A stretch of 52,279 nt of DNA from Planctomycetota bacterium (GTDB lineage Bacteria; Planctomycetota; Planctomycetia; Planctomycetales; Planctomycetaceae). Positions 7,773 through 16,724 of the stretch are shown here, in pieces (position 1 is the first letter of the stretch; each line of letters starts with the position of its first letter). The stretch covers positions 1 to 52,279 of the forward strand of contig JAQBVJ010000046.1 in assembly GCA_027623235.1 (NCBI GenBank). The letters run 5' to 3'. Made by a program: the position numbers and the translations under genes. The notes under the pieces were generated by a model. The model did not search any database. It worked only from the letters and a program-made list of their open reading frames with translations, and was not told the origin of the DNA.

Positions 7773-8624
7773 CTACCTGCCGCAGTAGTCGATGATCCTC
7801 GCGATTTCTGATCGCAGATCGTGGCGGTGGACGATGCGGTCGACGAAGCCGTGTTTCAGTAGAAACTCGCTGGTCTGAAATCCGGGCGGCAGTTTTTCGT
7901 TGACGGTTGCCTGGACGACTCGCGGGCCGGCGAAGCCGATGAGGGCTTTCGGTTCGGCGAGAGTCAGATCACCCAGCGAGGCAAAGCTGGCGGCGACTCC
8001 CCCCATCGTCGGGTGAGTCAGCACGGAAATGTAGAGGCCGCCCGCGTCGTGAAAACGACCGAGAGCCGCGGAGACTTTGGCCATCTGCATGAGCGAGTAA
8101 ATCCCCTCGTGCATTCGAGCTCCGCCGCCGGATCCGCTGAGGATCACCAGCGGGAGCTTTTTCTCGGTGGCCGCTTCGACCGCTCGCGTCAGTTTCTCAC
8201 CGACAACCGATCCCATGCTGCCCATAATGAAATTTGAATCCGTCAGGGCGAACACCAGCGGGCGGCCTCGCATGTAACCTCGCCCGGCAACGCACGCCTC
8301 TGACATGCCGGTGCGTTTTGCTTCCGCCTTCAGGCGTTCCGCATACGGCATCTTGTCGACAAAGCCGAGCGGATCGGCCGGCCGAAGATCAGCGAACCAC
8401 TCTTCAAAACTGTCCGGGTCCAGGAGCTGTTGAATTCTGATCTGACCCGGCACGATGAAGTGATGGTCGCACTCCGGGCAGATAAACAGATTCTCCTCGA
8501 CGGATCGTCGATAAACGGTCGACCTGCATCCCTGACACCGAATCCACAATCCCTCGGGGACACCACGTTTGGCTTTCCCTGTGCTTTCCTGCCAGGACTC
8601 AAGATCGGGTTTTGCGGTCGCCAT
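7773..8624 (-). CDS. accD: Acetyl-CoA carboxylase carboxyltransferase beta subunit
   Basis: AccD forms the carboxyltransferase half of acetyl-CoA carboxylase with AccA, transferring carboxyl from biotin to acetyl-CoA to give malonyl-CoA for fatty-acid synthesis. An N-terminal zinc ribbon is visible (CQGC about 17 residues before CPEC), followed by the crotonase-fold carboxyltransferase domain with [20 protein letters not shown] (shown in part), [13 protein letters not shown] and GFAGPRVVQ. The 283-residue form starts at the ATG at 8624; a longer frame to 8672 adds 16 residues of low-complexity sequence. No strong ribosome site separates the two. It follows the histidine-phosphatase-like gene by 96 bases on the same strand. 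accA is not in the window. Confidence 0.95.
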   Translation of the reverse strand: MATAKPDLESWQESTGKAKRGVPEGLWIRCQGCRSTVYRRSVEENLFICPECDHHFIVPGQIRIQQLLDPDSFEEWFADLRPADPLGFVDKMPYAERLKAEAKRTGMSEACVAGRGYMRGRPLVFALTDSNFIMGSMGSVVGEKLTRAVEAATEKKLPLVILSGSGGGARMHEGIYSLMQMAKVSAALGRFHDAGGLYISVLTHPTMGGVAASFASLGDLTLAEPKALIGFAGPRVVQATVNEKLPPGFQTSEFLLKHGFVDRIVHRHDLRSEIARIIDYCGR

Positions 8625-8720
8625 GATGCTTGCCGAAGGGAGGCTGTTCGAGAGGGAAATCTGGCAGGACAATCAGTCGAATTCGTCAGACAAATCTGAC
8701 CGGCATCGTCCAGTGCGGAT

Positions 8721-9353
8721 CTAACCGGTGACACTGGCGACTGTGATGGGAAGCTCCTTGCTGTGCCCGTTTCGGGAATCCTCTGAACCATTCTTTTCCG
8801 TCTGGATCACCTCGACAAGGTGATCTTCACAACAGGCGAACAGCGAGGCACAAAGATCATCGGCCTCAACGCCGCGCAGGCTCGCGCTGATCAGGCTCGC
8901 AAACGGTTCGGACGCAACGACGACGAACGTGCCGTACTTTTTGAGCGGCTTTTTGAGGACCGATTCGATTCGCGTGACGCCTTCGTTGACGGTCTCGCCC
9001 TCCGGTGGACACACCGTTTCCGGTGCGTCTTCCCATTGTTTGAAAACTCGCGGAAATTTGTGACGGATCTCGGCGACGCTCAGCCCCTGCCAGAGTCCCT
9101 GATCCAGGTTCTCCAGCTTGTCTTTCTTCTTGAGCGGAACGTCTAGCGCCTTCGCCAGAGCCGCGGCCGTGCTGTAGCACGGTTCGCACGAACTGGTCAG
9201 GACGGCTTCAATGGGAAGCTCACGAATCGTCTCAACGACCTGGCCGAGCTGCCACTCACCACGCTTGTTGAGCGGGATGTCCAGCGAACCCTGCAGGCGT
9301 CTCTGGTCGTCGAAATCGGTGCAGCCTGGCCGAACCAGGATGACTGTAGACAT
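8721..9353 (-). CDS. Histidine-phosphatase-fold protein lacking the catalytic histidines
   Basis: A 210-residue protein clearly built on the phosphoglycerate-mutase/histidine-phosphatase fold: VILVRPGCTDF, then LQGSLDIPLNKRGEWQLGQ, then LENLDQGLWQG and PPEGETVNEGVTRI. The nucleophile of the normal LVRHGxT motif is Pro9 (VRPG). The second conserved His, normally followed by Gly, is replaced in VVVASEPF (Glu149-Pro150). The conserved Arg of the RAxxTA motif is also missing (EPCYSTA). Phosphatase or mutase activity by the usual mechanism is therefore unlikely, so I infer a binding or regulatory role. It starts 12 bases after the rpe stop, so the two are probably co-transcribed, with accD downstream. 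The last 30 residues are hydrophilic and unrelated to the fold. Confidence 0.8.
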   Translation of the reverse strand: MSTVILVRPGCTDFDDQRRLQGSLDIPLNKRGEWQLGQVVETIRELPIEAVLTSSCEPCYSTAAALAKALDVPLKKKDKLENLDQGLWQGLSVAEIRHKFPRVFKQWEDAPETVCPPEGETVNEGVTRIESVLKKPLKKYGTFVVVASEPFASLISASLRGVEADDLCASLFACCEDHLVEVIQTEKNGSEDSRNGHSKELPITVASVTG

Positions 9354-9365
9354 AGGTGTCTCGGT

Positions 9366-10070
9366 TTAAGAGGAAGAGCTCACGGCGCTGATTGCCAGTC
9401 CGCTGAGCTCGTTCATGGCACTGCCGTAATCCGGCATGTCGAAAATGGAACTGCCGGCAACGAACAGGTCGGCACCAGCCGCCGCACAGTCACCGATTGT
9501 TGACGCTGCGACTCCGCCGTCAATGGACAGAATCGTCTCGGGTGAAGTGATCTCTCGAAGCCTTCTCAGCTTGTCGAGGGCACTCGGAATAAACTTCTGC
9601 CCGCCAAAACCTGGCTCAACACTCATGACGAGAACCAGGTCACACGCGGGAAGGAACTCCTCAATCTGTTCGACCGGAGTCCCCGGGTTGATGGCCAGTC
9701 CGGCCACAATGTCGCTCTGTCGAATCCGTTCCAGCAACGGTCCCGCATCCGGAACCGCTTCGACATGAAAGGTGACGCAGTCACACCCGGCTTTGATGTA
9801 CTCATCGAGAAACCGATCCGGATCGGAAATCATCAGGTGCGCGTCGAAGATCGCGTCCGTCCGCGGCCGAAGTCGTTCGATGACCATCGGCCCATAGGAC
9901 AGATTCGGCACAAAGTTTCCGTCCATCACGTCGAGGTGGTAAACGTCAGTGCCAGCAGCGTCGAGCAATTCCAGCTCCCGATGAAGATTGCCGAAGTCGC
10001 ACTTCAGCATCGAGGGAGCAATCACAGGGACGCAGTTTCGTAGTTTGTTGAGAGTCGCCGAGCGGCTCAT
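9366..10070 (-). CDS. rpe: Ribulose-phosphate 3-epimerase
   Basis: Rpe interconverts ribulose 5-phosphate and xylulose 5-phosphate in the pentose-phosphate pathway, as a cytoplasmic TIM barrel. Characteristic elements appear in order: [31 protein letters not shown] (metal ligand and acid/base Asp), [31 protein letters not shown] (second catalytic Asp) and [14 protein letters not shown] placed the start at the ATG at 10070, giving 234 residues, the usual length. The frame stays open 43 codons further upstream with unlike composition, and no good ribosome site marks either start. It heads a run with the histidine-phosphatase-like gene. Confidence 0.95.
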   Translation of the reverse strand: MSRSATLNKLRNCVPVIAPSMLKCDFGNLHRELELLDAAGTDVYHLDVMDGNFVPNLSYGPMVIERLRPRTDAIFDAHLMISDPDRFLDEYIKAGCDCVTFHVEAVPDAGPLLERIRQSDIVAGLAINPGTPVEQIEEFLPACDLVLVMSVEPGFGGQKFIPSALDKLRRLREITSPETILSIDGGVAASTIGDCAAAGADLFVAGSSIFDMPDYGSAMNELSGLAISAVSSSS

Positions 10071-10425
10071 CAGGGAGGAGGGCCCCCACCCGAAGGAGAA
10101 ATGAAAAAACGGGCCAGGAGCCGCCCGCAGGAATCGGACATTGAACACAAACCCGGCCGGCAACTCAATTCCGACTCTGCCAGTCGAGGCAGGAATCAAC
10201 CGATTCGGATCGGTGTGTCACATCAGCGAGCCACGAAACGCAAGTCGCTTTCTCGTTGAGGGTTACGGCGGCTGCCAACGCCTGATTCGGGACAACTGCC
10301 CGGACAGGGCCACCTCTAATTCAGATAACGACAGAAATTTCCTGACAGCCATCTGACAATTGCTCGACGAGATTTGCCACAATCTGAACGCTCATTTCTT
10401 CCTGGCAAAATTTCAGAGAGGTCCC
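10071..10425. other. Divergent intergenic region, rpe and histidine kinase
   Basis: 355 bases between the divergent starts of rpe and the kinase gene. It holds the direct-repeat pair described at 10342-10359 and an A/T-richer stretch at 10315-10420, where promoters are expected. I see no hairpin repeat and no small gene. Confidence 0.5.
10342..10359 (-). promoter_or_regulatory. Pho-box-like direct repeat upstream of the two-component genes
   Basis: On the minus strand the sequence reads TTGTCAG-ATGG-CTGTCAG: two 7-mers matching in six positions with an 11-base period, the spacing used by PhoB/OmpR-type regulators, and close to the E. coli Pho-box half site CTGTCAT. A TTATCT lies 13 bases further on the same strand. 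The neighbouring response regulator belongs to the OmpR/PhoB class, so autoregulation is plausible. The binding call is inference from one site. Confidence 0.4.
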
Positions 10426-12165
10426 GTGCGAGCCACTCCGGTCATTCTTCTGGTTCTGATCGTCTGCCTGCCGGTGGCGTTGCTGGCCTGGCTCGGCAGT
10501 CGCATGGCCAGCGACGAGCAGACGGTCGTCGAACAGCGGTTCCGCAGCCTTCTCACCGCACAGTTAAGAGACATCGACCAGATCACGGTCGCCCACTTCG
10601 CGGTGACTCAAAGGGAACTGCGAGCGATCGGCAAGCTGCCGTCATTTCAACCCGCGGACATCCGGTCAAGACTCCGTGAGGCTCCGCTGGTAAGACAGAT
10701 GCTGGTTTACTCGCCTAATGGAGACGTCCTCCACCCGAGCGGCCCGCTGAATGCCGGTGAGCAGGAATTTCTCCTTCAGGCATCCGACCTGGTCACCGAC
10801 CGGGACCTCTTCTACGCCGCCGGTGGCAAACGCCGAACCGCCAGGCCGCCTCAAAGATCCGCGCGATCCGCTGCGCCGCCGGCAGTCGAAAGGCAACCCG
10901 ACGCGCCAGCGAAGGACGAGGCACAGGAACCTGCCGAGTCGAATACCACCCCGCCCTCACCCACAGAGGGCTGGCACATCTGGTACTGGGGTCGCGGCGT
11001 CCACCTTTTTTACTGGCAGCGTCTCAACTCGGGACACGTCGTGGCACTTCTGGTCGAGCGTTCGCGCTGGATGGCCGACCTGATTGCGACACTCCCGCAA
11101 ACCGTCAGCGCCGCATCCGAGGCCACTCCGTCATCCTCGAAGGGAGAAGCAGCCCGCAAGGCAGGCGGGAAGGCATCGCCGTCTGTCAGTGAGGTCACTT
11201 CGTCGCGAATCCGCCTGCTCGATTCTGTCGGCCGACCGGTTTACCAGTGGGGCTCGTACGAACCGGACGAAGCGGCGCTCGAAAAACCATTCGCCGAAGT
11301 TCCCGTCTCATCGCCACTGACCTCGTGGCGGCTCCAGGCGTTCGTGCCACCGGACCTCGTCCAGGGAGCCAGCCGCAGTGCCCGGTTCAGTATGACAGCG
11401 AGCCTGGCCGCCGCCGCCGTCGCACTGTGTCTGCTCGTCGCGTTTTTCTGGCGCGAGTACCGGCGCGAGCTGCGCGAGGCCTCGCAGCGAGTCAGCTTCG
11501 TCAACCAGGTCTCGCACGAGCTTCGCACTCCGCTGACGAACATCCGCATGTACGCCGACCTGCTGGAGTCCGACCTCGACCGAATGCCGGACGACGAGAC
11601 AACGCAGCCCAGAAGCCGGCTCAAAGTCATCGCCGAGGAAAGCCAGCGGCTCAGCCGACTGATCGGCAACGTCCTGACGATGGCCAGGCAACAGCGAAAA
11701 GCGCTGGCCCTGAAGCCGCAACCGGCCATCGTCGACGACGTCATCCGAGACGTCCTGCGGCAGTTTGAGCCGGCTCTGAGCCGCTGCAAAGTCGAAGCAA
11801 CTTTCGAAGCCGCGTCCGGTGAATCCGTCTCTGTCGATGTCGACGTGCTCGAGCAAATCCTCGTCAACCTTTTCAGCAATGTCGAAAAGTACGCCGCGGC
11901 CGGAGGCGTCCTTCGGGTCGCCAGTTCGCAGACTGACAAGACCACGACGATCACCGTCTCCGATGCCGGCCCCGGTATTCCTCCTCGCCAGTGCGACGCG
12001 ATTTTTCGCCCGTTCTACCGCTCGTCCGACCGCCTCGTCGACGCGGCCGGAACGGGCATCGGCTTATCGATCGCGCGGGAACTCGCGCAGCTTCACGGAG
12101 GCGATCTTCGGCTCGTCGCCTCCGAGACCGGCGCGTGCTTCGAAGTCACTTTGAAAACGGGCTGA
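10426..12165 (+). CDS. Membrane sensor histidine kinase
   Basis: A 579-residue two-component kinase. A membrane segment at about residues 4-24 and a second near 325-345 enclose an extracytoplasmic domain containing a Pro/Ala-rich low-complexity stretch (about 130-180) and further low complexity near 225-245. The cytoplasmic part has a HisKA domain (SHELRTPLTNI, phospho-acceptor His364) and a HATPase domain with NLFSNVEKY, DAGPGIPP and GTGIGLSIA. No HAMP domain is recognisable between TM2 and HisKA. The GTG start at 10426 is chosen because GAGAGG lies five bases upstream and the first membrane segment begins at once; the frame is open from 10360. The response regulator gene follows 32 bases later. 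The signal sensed cannot be read from the sequence. Confidence 0.92.
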   Translation: MRATPVILLVLIVCLPVALLAWLGSRMASDEQTVVEQRFRSLLTAQLRDIDQITVAHFAVTQRELRAIGKLPSFQPADIRSRLREAPLVRQMLVYSPNGDVLHPSGPLNAGEQEFLLQASDLVTDRDLFYAAGGKRRTARPPQRSARSAAPPAVERQPDAPAKDEAQEPAESNTTPPSPTEGWHIWYWGRGVHLFYWQRLNSGHVVALLVERSRWMADLIATLPQTVSAASEATPSSSKGEAARKAGGKASPSVSEVTSSRIRLLDSVGRPVYQWGSYEPDEAALEKPFAEVPVSSPLTSWRLQAFVPPDLVQGASRSARFSMTASLAAAAVALCLLVAFFWREYRRELREASQRVSFVNQVSHELRTPLTNIRMYADLLESDLDRMPDDETTQPRSRLKVIAEESQRLSRLIGNVLTMARQQRKALALKPQPAIVDDVIRDVLRQFEPALSRCKVEATFEAASGESVSVDVDVLEQILVNLFSNVEKYAAAGGVLRVASSQTDKTTTITVSDAGPGIPPRQCDAIFRPFYRSSDRLVDAAGTGIGLSIARELAQLHGGDLRLVASETGACFEVTLKTG

Positions 12166-12197
12166 TCCAGGCGACGACATTAAACAGAAGGAACGTC

Positions 12198-12881
12198 ATG
12201 AGAGTTCTGCTGGCCGAAGACGATGATCTGACCCGCCAGGGTCTGGCCGAAGTGCTTGAAGAAGAAGGCTACGAGGTCGTCCAGGCGGCGAACGGGGCGG
12301 CCGCGCTGGACTGTTTTGCTGCGCAGCGACCGGACTTCGTCTGCCTCGACATCATGATGCCCGGCCGGAACGGCTACGACGTCTGCCGGGCGATCCGCGA
12401 CGCCGACCCGGATATCCCGATCATTTTCATCAGTGCCAAGTCGGAAGAGATCGACAAAGTCGTCGGCTTCGAAATCGGGGCGGACGACTTCATCGTGAAA
12501 CCGTTCGGCGTTCGAGAAGTCGTCGCGAGAATCCGGGCCGTAACTCGCCGCTGCCTCGCCGCGAGCCCGGCTCCGCGAAAGGGCACGTTTGAAATTGCCG
12601 ACCTCACCGTCAACCCGTCCGAACTGCGCGCGACCCGCGGCGAGACGACGATCGAACTCAGCCTGCGCGATGTCAGCATTCTAAATCTGCTTTCGAGAAA
12701 CGTCGGCAAGGTGCTCGACCGGAACACAATCTTCAATCACTGCTGGGGCGAGGATTACTTCCCCAACAGCCGCACCCTGGACCAGCACATCTCGCAACTG
12801 CGAAAGCGAGTGGAGCTCGACCCGAAATCGCCGCGAATTATCCGGACGGTTCACGGTGCCGGGTACCGGTATGAGGGTTGA
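12198..12881 (+). CDS. OmpR/PhoB-family response regulator
   Basis: A 227-residue DNA-binding regulator. The receiver domain (1-120) shows the acidic cluster AEDDD, phospho-acceptor Asp51 in CLDIMMPG, the switch residues in FISAKS and the conserved Lys in VKPFG. The winged-helix domain (about 130-227) ends RIIRTVHGAGYRYEG, typical of the OmpR class. AAGGA five to six bases before the ATG at 12198 fixes the start; the longer open frame from 11991 overlaps the kinase gene and is not used. It is the evident partner of the kinase immediately upstream, and probably co-transcribed. Targets are unknown; a direct repeat at 10342-10359 may be a binding site. Confidence 0.95.
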   Translation: MRVLLAEDDDLTRQGLAEVLEEEGYEVVQAANGAAALDCFAAQRPDFVCLDIMMPGRNGYDVCRAIRDADPDIPIIFISAKSEEIDKVVGFEIGADDFIVKPFGVREVVARIRAVTRRCLAASPAPRKGTFEIADLTVNPSELRATRGETTIELSLRDVSILNLLSRNVGKVLDRNTIFNHCWGEDYFPNSRTLDQHISQLRKRVELDPKSPRIIRTVHGAGYRYEG

Positions 12882-12891
12882 CGCGCGGGCA

Positions 12892-12911
12892 CTGACGCAA
12901 AGGCGCAAAGA
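12892..12911 (+). repeat. Fragment of the CGCAAAG palindrome family
   Basis: Twenty bases (CTGACGCAAAGGCGCAAAGA) identical to the left arm of the long palindrome at 41438-41581. It sits just after the response-regulator stop. Only one arm is present, so it may be a degraded copy. Confidence 0.5.
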
Positions 12912-12969
12912 GTCCGCGCGGCCGGCACGCTACGCCTTGGCTCCCAGACTCACTAAATTGTGAGGCTTC

Positions 12970-12990
12970 GCTGCGACGGGCTGTCGCAGC
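12970..12990 (+). terminator. Hairpin after the two-component genes
   Basis: A perfect 8-bp stem, GCTGCGAC and GTCGCAGC, around a GGGCT loop, followed by TGATTTG. The weak T run makes termination uncertain. It lies between the response regulator and the cyclophilin gene, and could separate the two transcripts. Confidence 0.35.
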
Positions 12991-13020
12991 TGATTTGACT
13001 CAACCAGAAAGGTGCGTTGC

Positions 13021-13560
13021 GTGGCTGCCAACCGACGAGCGGAAGTGGATAAAGCGATTGCCGATGTCGATTTTTCGGCGAACGACTACCAGATCGAATT
13101 CGACACGGACGCCGGAAAGATTGTGGTCGATCTCTGGCCGGACGTCGCGCCGGGCCACTGCAAAAACATCATCGGCCTGACAAAAATCGGCTACTACGAC
13201 GGCATCATTTTCCATCGAGTGATTTCCGGTTTCGTGATTCAGGCGGGCTGTCCGGAAGGTCGAGGGACGGGCGGGCCTGGCTACAAGATCAATCAGGAGT
13301 TCAACGATCGGCTCCACGAAGCCGGCGTCCTCTCGATGGCCAGAACGAATGACCCGAACTCAGCAGGATCGCAGTTCTTTATCTGCATGGGTCGCGTGGC
13401 CAGTCTCGACCGACAGTACACGGGCTTCGGAGTGACGGCCGACGAAGAGAGCCTGAAAAACGCGCTGAGCATTGGTGACGTCAAGACTGGACCGGGCGAC
13501 CGTCCGGTCACCGATGTTGCTATCAAGACAGGCCGAGTCCTCGTCACGCCGAAAGCCTGA
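13021..13560 (+). CDS. Cyclophilin-type peptidyl-prolyl cis-trans isomerase
   Basis: A 179-residue single-domain cyclophilin that should catalyse cis-trans isomerisation of peptidyl-proline bonds. The active-site segment is recognisable: FHRVISGFVIQAGCPEGRGTGGPGY in part, then LSMARTNDPNSAGSQFFI, and a shortened C-terminal region. The Arg of FHRV and the Gln/Phe of SQFF correspond to catalytic and proline-binding residues of the family. There is no signal peptide, so it is cytoplasmic. Two GTG codons compete; I prefer 13021 because AAAGG lies eight bases upstream, while it would overlap the GTG at 13012. Its neighbours show no functional link. Confidence 0.93.
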   Translation: MAANRRAEVDKAIADVDFSANDYQIEFDTDAGKIVVDLWPDVAPGHCKNIIGLTKIGYYDGIIFHRVISGFVIQAGCPEGRGTGGPGYKINQEFNDRLHEAGVLSMARTNDPNSAGSQFFICMGRVASLDRQYTGFGVTADEESLKNALSIGDVKTGPGDRPVTDVAIKTGRVLVTPKA

Positions 13561-13610
13561 CACAAGGTGGCAACGCCACCCCCTGCCCCTCCTCTCGCCT
13601 CTCACCCAGC

Positions 13611-16142
13611 ATGCAGACCCTCATCGCCAGATTTCTCGGCTACGACGATGTCGACTCGATCGACAGCGTCCGCACGTCGTTTGGAGCCGACTGGGCTCAC
13701 AACGGCCCGGCCTGGATTCTGTTCGGGTGCCTCGCACTGGGATTCCTCGCCGCCCTCTTCTACATCCGCTATCAGCCGCGGGCGAAGAAGAAGAACCGAG
13801 TGGTCCTCGGATTTCTGCGAGGGTTTCTGCTGTGCGTGCTGCTGCTGATCCTGGCCGATCCGATTCTGGAGGTCTCGTTCACGTTGCACCCGAAACCCGT
13901 GCTGTGGGTTCTGCTCGACGGCACCGAGAGTATGACCATTGAGGATCACCTCGATGAAGAAACGCGGGCACACCTGAAAGACGCCATCGATCTGGAATCG
14001 CTGAATGCTGAGCCTGTCGCGGCAACGCCCGGCAAATCGGTCAGTCCAAAGCCAGCCGGTACGCCAGAAAGCGCAAACGGGAAACCGGGAGAAGTTCCGG
14101 TCGAGCTGTCACGGCAGAAACTCGTTAACGCCTGGCTGAGTCGCGACGACGGCGCACTGATCACGAAGCTGAGCGAGAAGTTCCGCGTCCAGGTCTTTGA
14201 GTTCAGCCGAGCGGACGACGTTCAGGAACTTCAGCTGACGGCCGAAGGGGAAGAGGCTTCCGGCTTCGATCCGAAGCACCTCGCGAAGCAGTACTCGCCC
14301 GACAGTCCAGTGACGTCACTCGGCGGCGCCTTCAACGATCTTCGCCGGAGGCATTCGTCATCGAGCCTCGCCGGAATCGCCGTCATCAGCGACTTTGACC
14401 ACAACTCCGGCGCCGGCCCACTGGCTGCCGCTCGCGAGACCGGCGTGCCCATCTTCACGATCGGCGTCGGAGCCACGAACGCCGTCGACCTTGCCGTCGA
14501 CATTCAGACGTCATTGAAGATGAAGAAAGCGGAATCGACTGTCGTGACGGTGACGCTCCGGCAACAGGAACTGGAAGGTCAAACGGTCTCGGTCCGGGTC
14601 ATGGCGCAGCCGATCGAACCGGGTGCGGATCAGGCAACACAGCGGGAAATTGTTGTCGGCGAACGAACCGTCACTCTGGCCGGTCCGTCGGCACTGCTGG
14701 AGTTCCCGTTCACCCCGCAGGATGCCGGCCGATTCATTTTCTCTGCCGAAGTCGAACCACTCGAAGGAGAAATCGTCGACCAGAACAACCGGGCCACGCG
14801 CGAAGTCACGGTCATCGACGATTTCCTGCGGCTGCTGTTTGTTGAGTACGAACCGACCTGGGAATGGCGTTTCGTCAAAGAGGTTTTTCACCGTGACAAA
14901 CTGGTCGGCCTGCGAGGCTTCCGAACGTACCTTCGGTCATCGGACCCGGTCGTGCGGGAAGACAACGAACTGTTTCTGCCAACTCTGACTCTGCCGCGGC
15001 ACGAGTTCTTTGAGCACGACGTGATCTTCCTGGGCGACATGCCGTCTTCAACGCTGAGCACTCGCTTCTGCGAAATGACGAAGGAGTTCGTCGCGAAGTT
15101 TGGCGGCGGCCTGGTCGTGATGGCCGGCCCGCGGTTCGGACCGGGACAACTGGCCGGCACGCCGATCGCGGACATGCTGCCCGTCGTCGTCGACCCCGAT
15201 GCCTCCCTGAGGGACGATCGCGAGTTCGCACCGCGGCTGACGCCGATGGCTCTTCAGTACGACTTCATGCGCCTCGGCGACTCTGATGCCGAAAACGCGA
15301 AAGCGTGGGGCAATCTCGGTCGCATGCCGTGGTACCAGCCGGTGCGGCGGGTTGAGTCCAGCGCGACGACGGTCCTCGCCGAACACCCCTTCGACATGTG
15401 CATTGACCGTCGGACTCCGCAACCGCTGATCGCGGTTCGCAAGTACGGTCGCGGCGAAGTCGTCTACATCGCCCAGAATGAAATGTGGCGACTTCGGCGG
15501 AAATACGGCGAGCAGTACTACCGACAGTTCTGGGGCCAGTTGATTCATCGACTCGGCCTCAGCCACGCACTCGGCAGCCAGAAGCGATTCGTCGTGCGGA
15601 CTGACCGGCAACAATACCAGCCTGACGATACGGTGCTGGTCACGGTCGAAGCGTTTGACGAGAACTTCGAACCGCTCACTGGCGATGAGCTCGACAATCG
15701 ACACCTCGAAGGCGAGCTCTGGCTCCCGGACCGCTCCACCGAGGCACTCGGCGAAACCCGGTCAGTCTCCCTCACCGAATACCGACCAGGAGTCTTCGAA
15801 GCACGCGTCCCCGTGGCCGTCGGAGGCGATTACGTTTTCCGCGTCACGGACCCGATCAGCCAGGAACCGGTCGACGTTTTCTTCCAGGTCTCCGACCTGT
15901 CGATCGAGCGCCGCAGCGCGACTCGTAACCGGGCTCTGCAGGAAAACATCGCTGCCGAAACCGGCGGCCGCAGCGCGGAGATTTACGAAGCCGCCGCCAT
16001 CCTGAGCGCCTTCGAAGCCCCCAGCCTGACGGAAAAGTCCGTGCAGGTCCTTCCGCTATGGAGCACCTGGCTGAGTTTCGTGCTGATCGTCGGCCTGATG
16101 TTTGCCGAGTGGCTGCTGCGGAAGTTTTCGAACCTCGTGTGA
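13611..16142 (+). CDS. VWA-domain membrane protein with glutamine-amidotransferase-like region
   Basis: An 843-residue protein with two N-terminal membrane segments (about 35-55 and 65-85), a large extracytoplasmic part and a C-terminal membrane segment (about 815-835). After the second helix, LWVLLDGTESM resembles the metal-site start of a von Willebrand A domain (usually DxSxS), followed by a 70-residue low-complexity insert and VISDFDHNSGAG. A later region (about 470-560: FEHDVIFLGDMP, VVMAGPRFGPG) looks like the class I glutamine-amidotransferase-like fold found in similar membrane proteins. The end portion is beta-rich. Such proteins often accompany MoxR ATPases, but the moxR gene here lies 26 kb away. 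No ribosome site is visible before the ATG. Function unknown. Confidence 0.8.
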   Translation: MQTLIARFLGYDDVDSIDSVRTSFGADWAHNGPAWILFGCLALGFLAALFYIRYQPRAKKKNRVVLGFLRGFLLCVLLLILADPILEVSFTLHPKPVLWVLLDGTESMTIEDHLDEETRAHLKDAIDLESLNAEPVAATPGKSVSPKPAGTPESANGKPGEVPVELSRQKLVNAWLSRDDGALITKLSEKFRVQVFEFSRADDVQELQLTAEGEEASGFDPKHLAKQYSPDSPVTSLGGAFNDLRRRHSSSSLAGIAVISDFDHNSGAGPLAAARETGVPIFTIGVGATNAVDLAVDIQTSLKMKKAESTVVTVTLRQQELEGQTVSVRVMAQPIEPGADQATQREIVVGERTVTLAGPSALLEFPFTPQDAGRFIFSAEVEPLEGEIVDQNNRATREVTVIDDFLRLLFVEYEPTWEWRFVKEVFHRDKLVGLRGFRTYLRSSDPVVREDNELFLPTLTLPRHEFFEHDVIFLGDMPSSTLSTRFCEMTKEFVAKFGGGLVVMAGPRFGPGQLAGTPIADMLPVVVDPDASLRDDREFAPRLTPMALQYDFMRLGDSDAENAKAWGNLGRMPWYQPVRRVESSATTVLAEHPFDMCIDRRTPQPLIAVRKYGRGEVVYIAQNEMWRLRRKYGEQYYRQFWGQLIHRLGLSHALGSQKRFVVRTDRQQYQPDDTVLVTVEAFDENFEPLTGDELDNRHLEGELWLPDRSTEALGETRSVSLTEYRPGVFEARVPVAVGGDYVFRVTDPISQEPVDVFFQVSDLSIERRSATRNRALQENIAAETGGRSAEIYEAAAILSAFEAPSLTEKSVQVLPLWSTWLSFVLIVGLMFAEWLLRKFSNLV

Positions 16143-16724
16143 CCTGAAGCCGCACCCGTCCGCCGTCGAACGGTGGGCTCAGCAGGTGGTCCCTCAAGAT
16201 CTCCCGAGACCGGCAGTCGAGGGAGCAACAAGCGAGCGCGGTGGTCTTTTCACGCATCCAAACAGTGCCAGCACTCGATTTGGGAGTGAGACTTCCAGTG
16301 GCGTAAGCTTCCAGCTTGCGATTGGCGGAGTAAACGCGATCGGCGGAGTAAAACGGTCGGCAAGCAGGATGCTTACCCCACTTTTCAGCGTTGTCGAACC
16401 ACCAGCCGGGATTATTCACGGCCTTGCGGCGGACTCCACCCACCCTCCGAATAATCCAGGATCGTCAGCATCCGGACTGGCAGTTTGGTGTGGTTGCGCC
16501 TGATAGTGCAGCCGAGGCGGCTCGAAATGGAGGACGCCAACTCCCATTCGTGGCTGAAATCGCGAAGTTGGTCTGGTACAGTGGCTCGCTCTTTCCCGGT
16601 CCACTATCTGTGATTCTCTCGAAATCGGTCCGAAAGAATTGCGACATGAAACCCGCCTGGATGACAAATTCAAGCGGGGAACGGGCCGGCATCCACGTTT
16701 CTCACGACCTTCGGTAAAGCTGGT
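16143..16724. other. Gene-free stretch with one dispersed repeat
   Basis: 582 bases between two plus-strand genes. Besides the repeat at 16296-16389 I find no supported gene or RNA. Short open frames on both strands have biased composition unlike the flanking genes. The last 200 bases are the probable promoter and leader region of the zinc-ribbon gene. Confidence 0.5.
16296..16389 (+). repeat. Dispersed double-hairpin repeat, copy 2 (diverged centre)
   Basis: Both ends match copies 1 and 3 (GTGGCGTAAGCTTCCAGC at the left, GGCAAGCAGGATGC and CACTTTTCAGC at the right). The centre instead carries GGCGGAGTAAA twice in tandem, and the outer 50 bases of copies 1 and 3 are missing. This shows that the hairpin core, not the flank, is the conserved unit. 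Confidence 0.8.
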
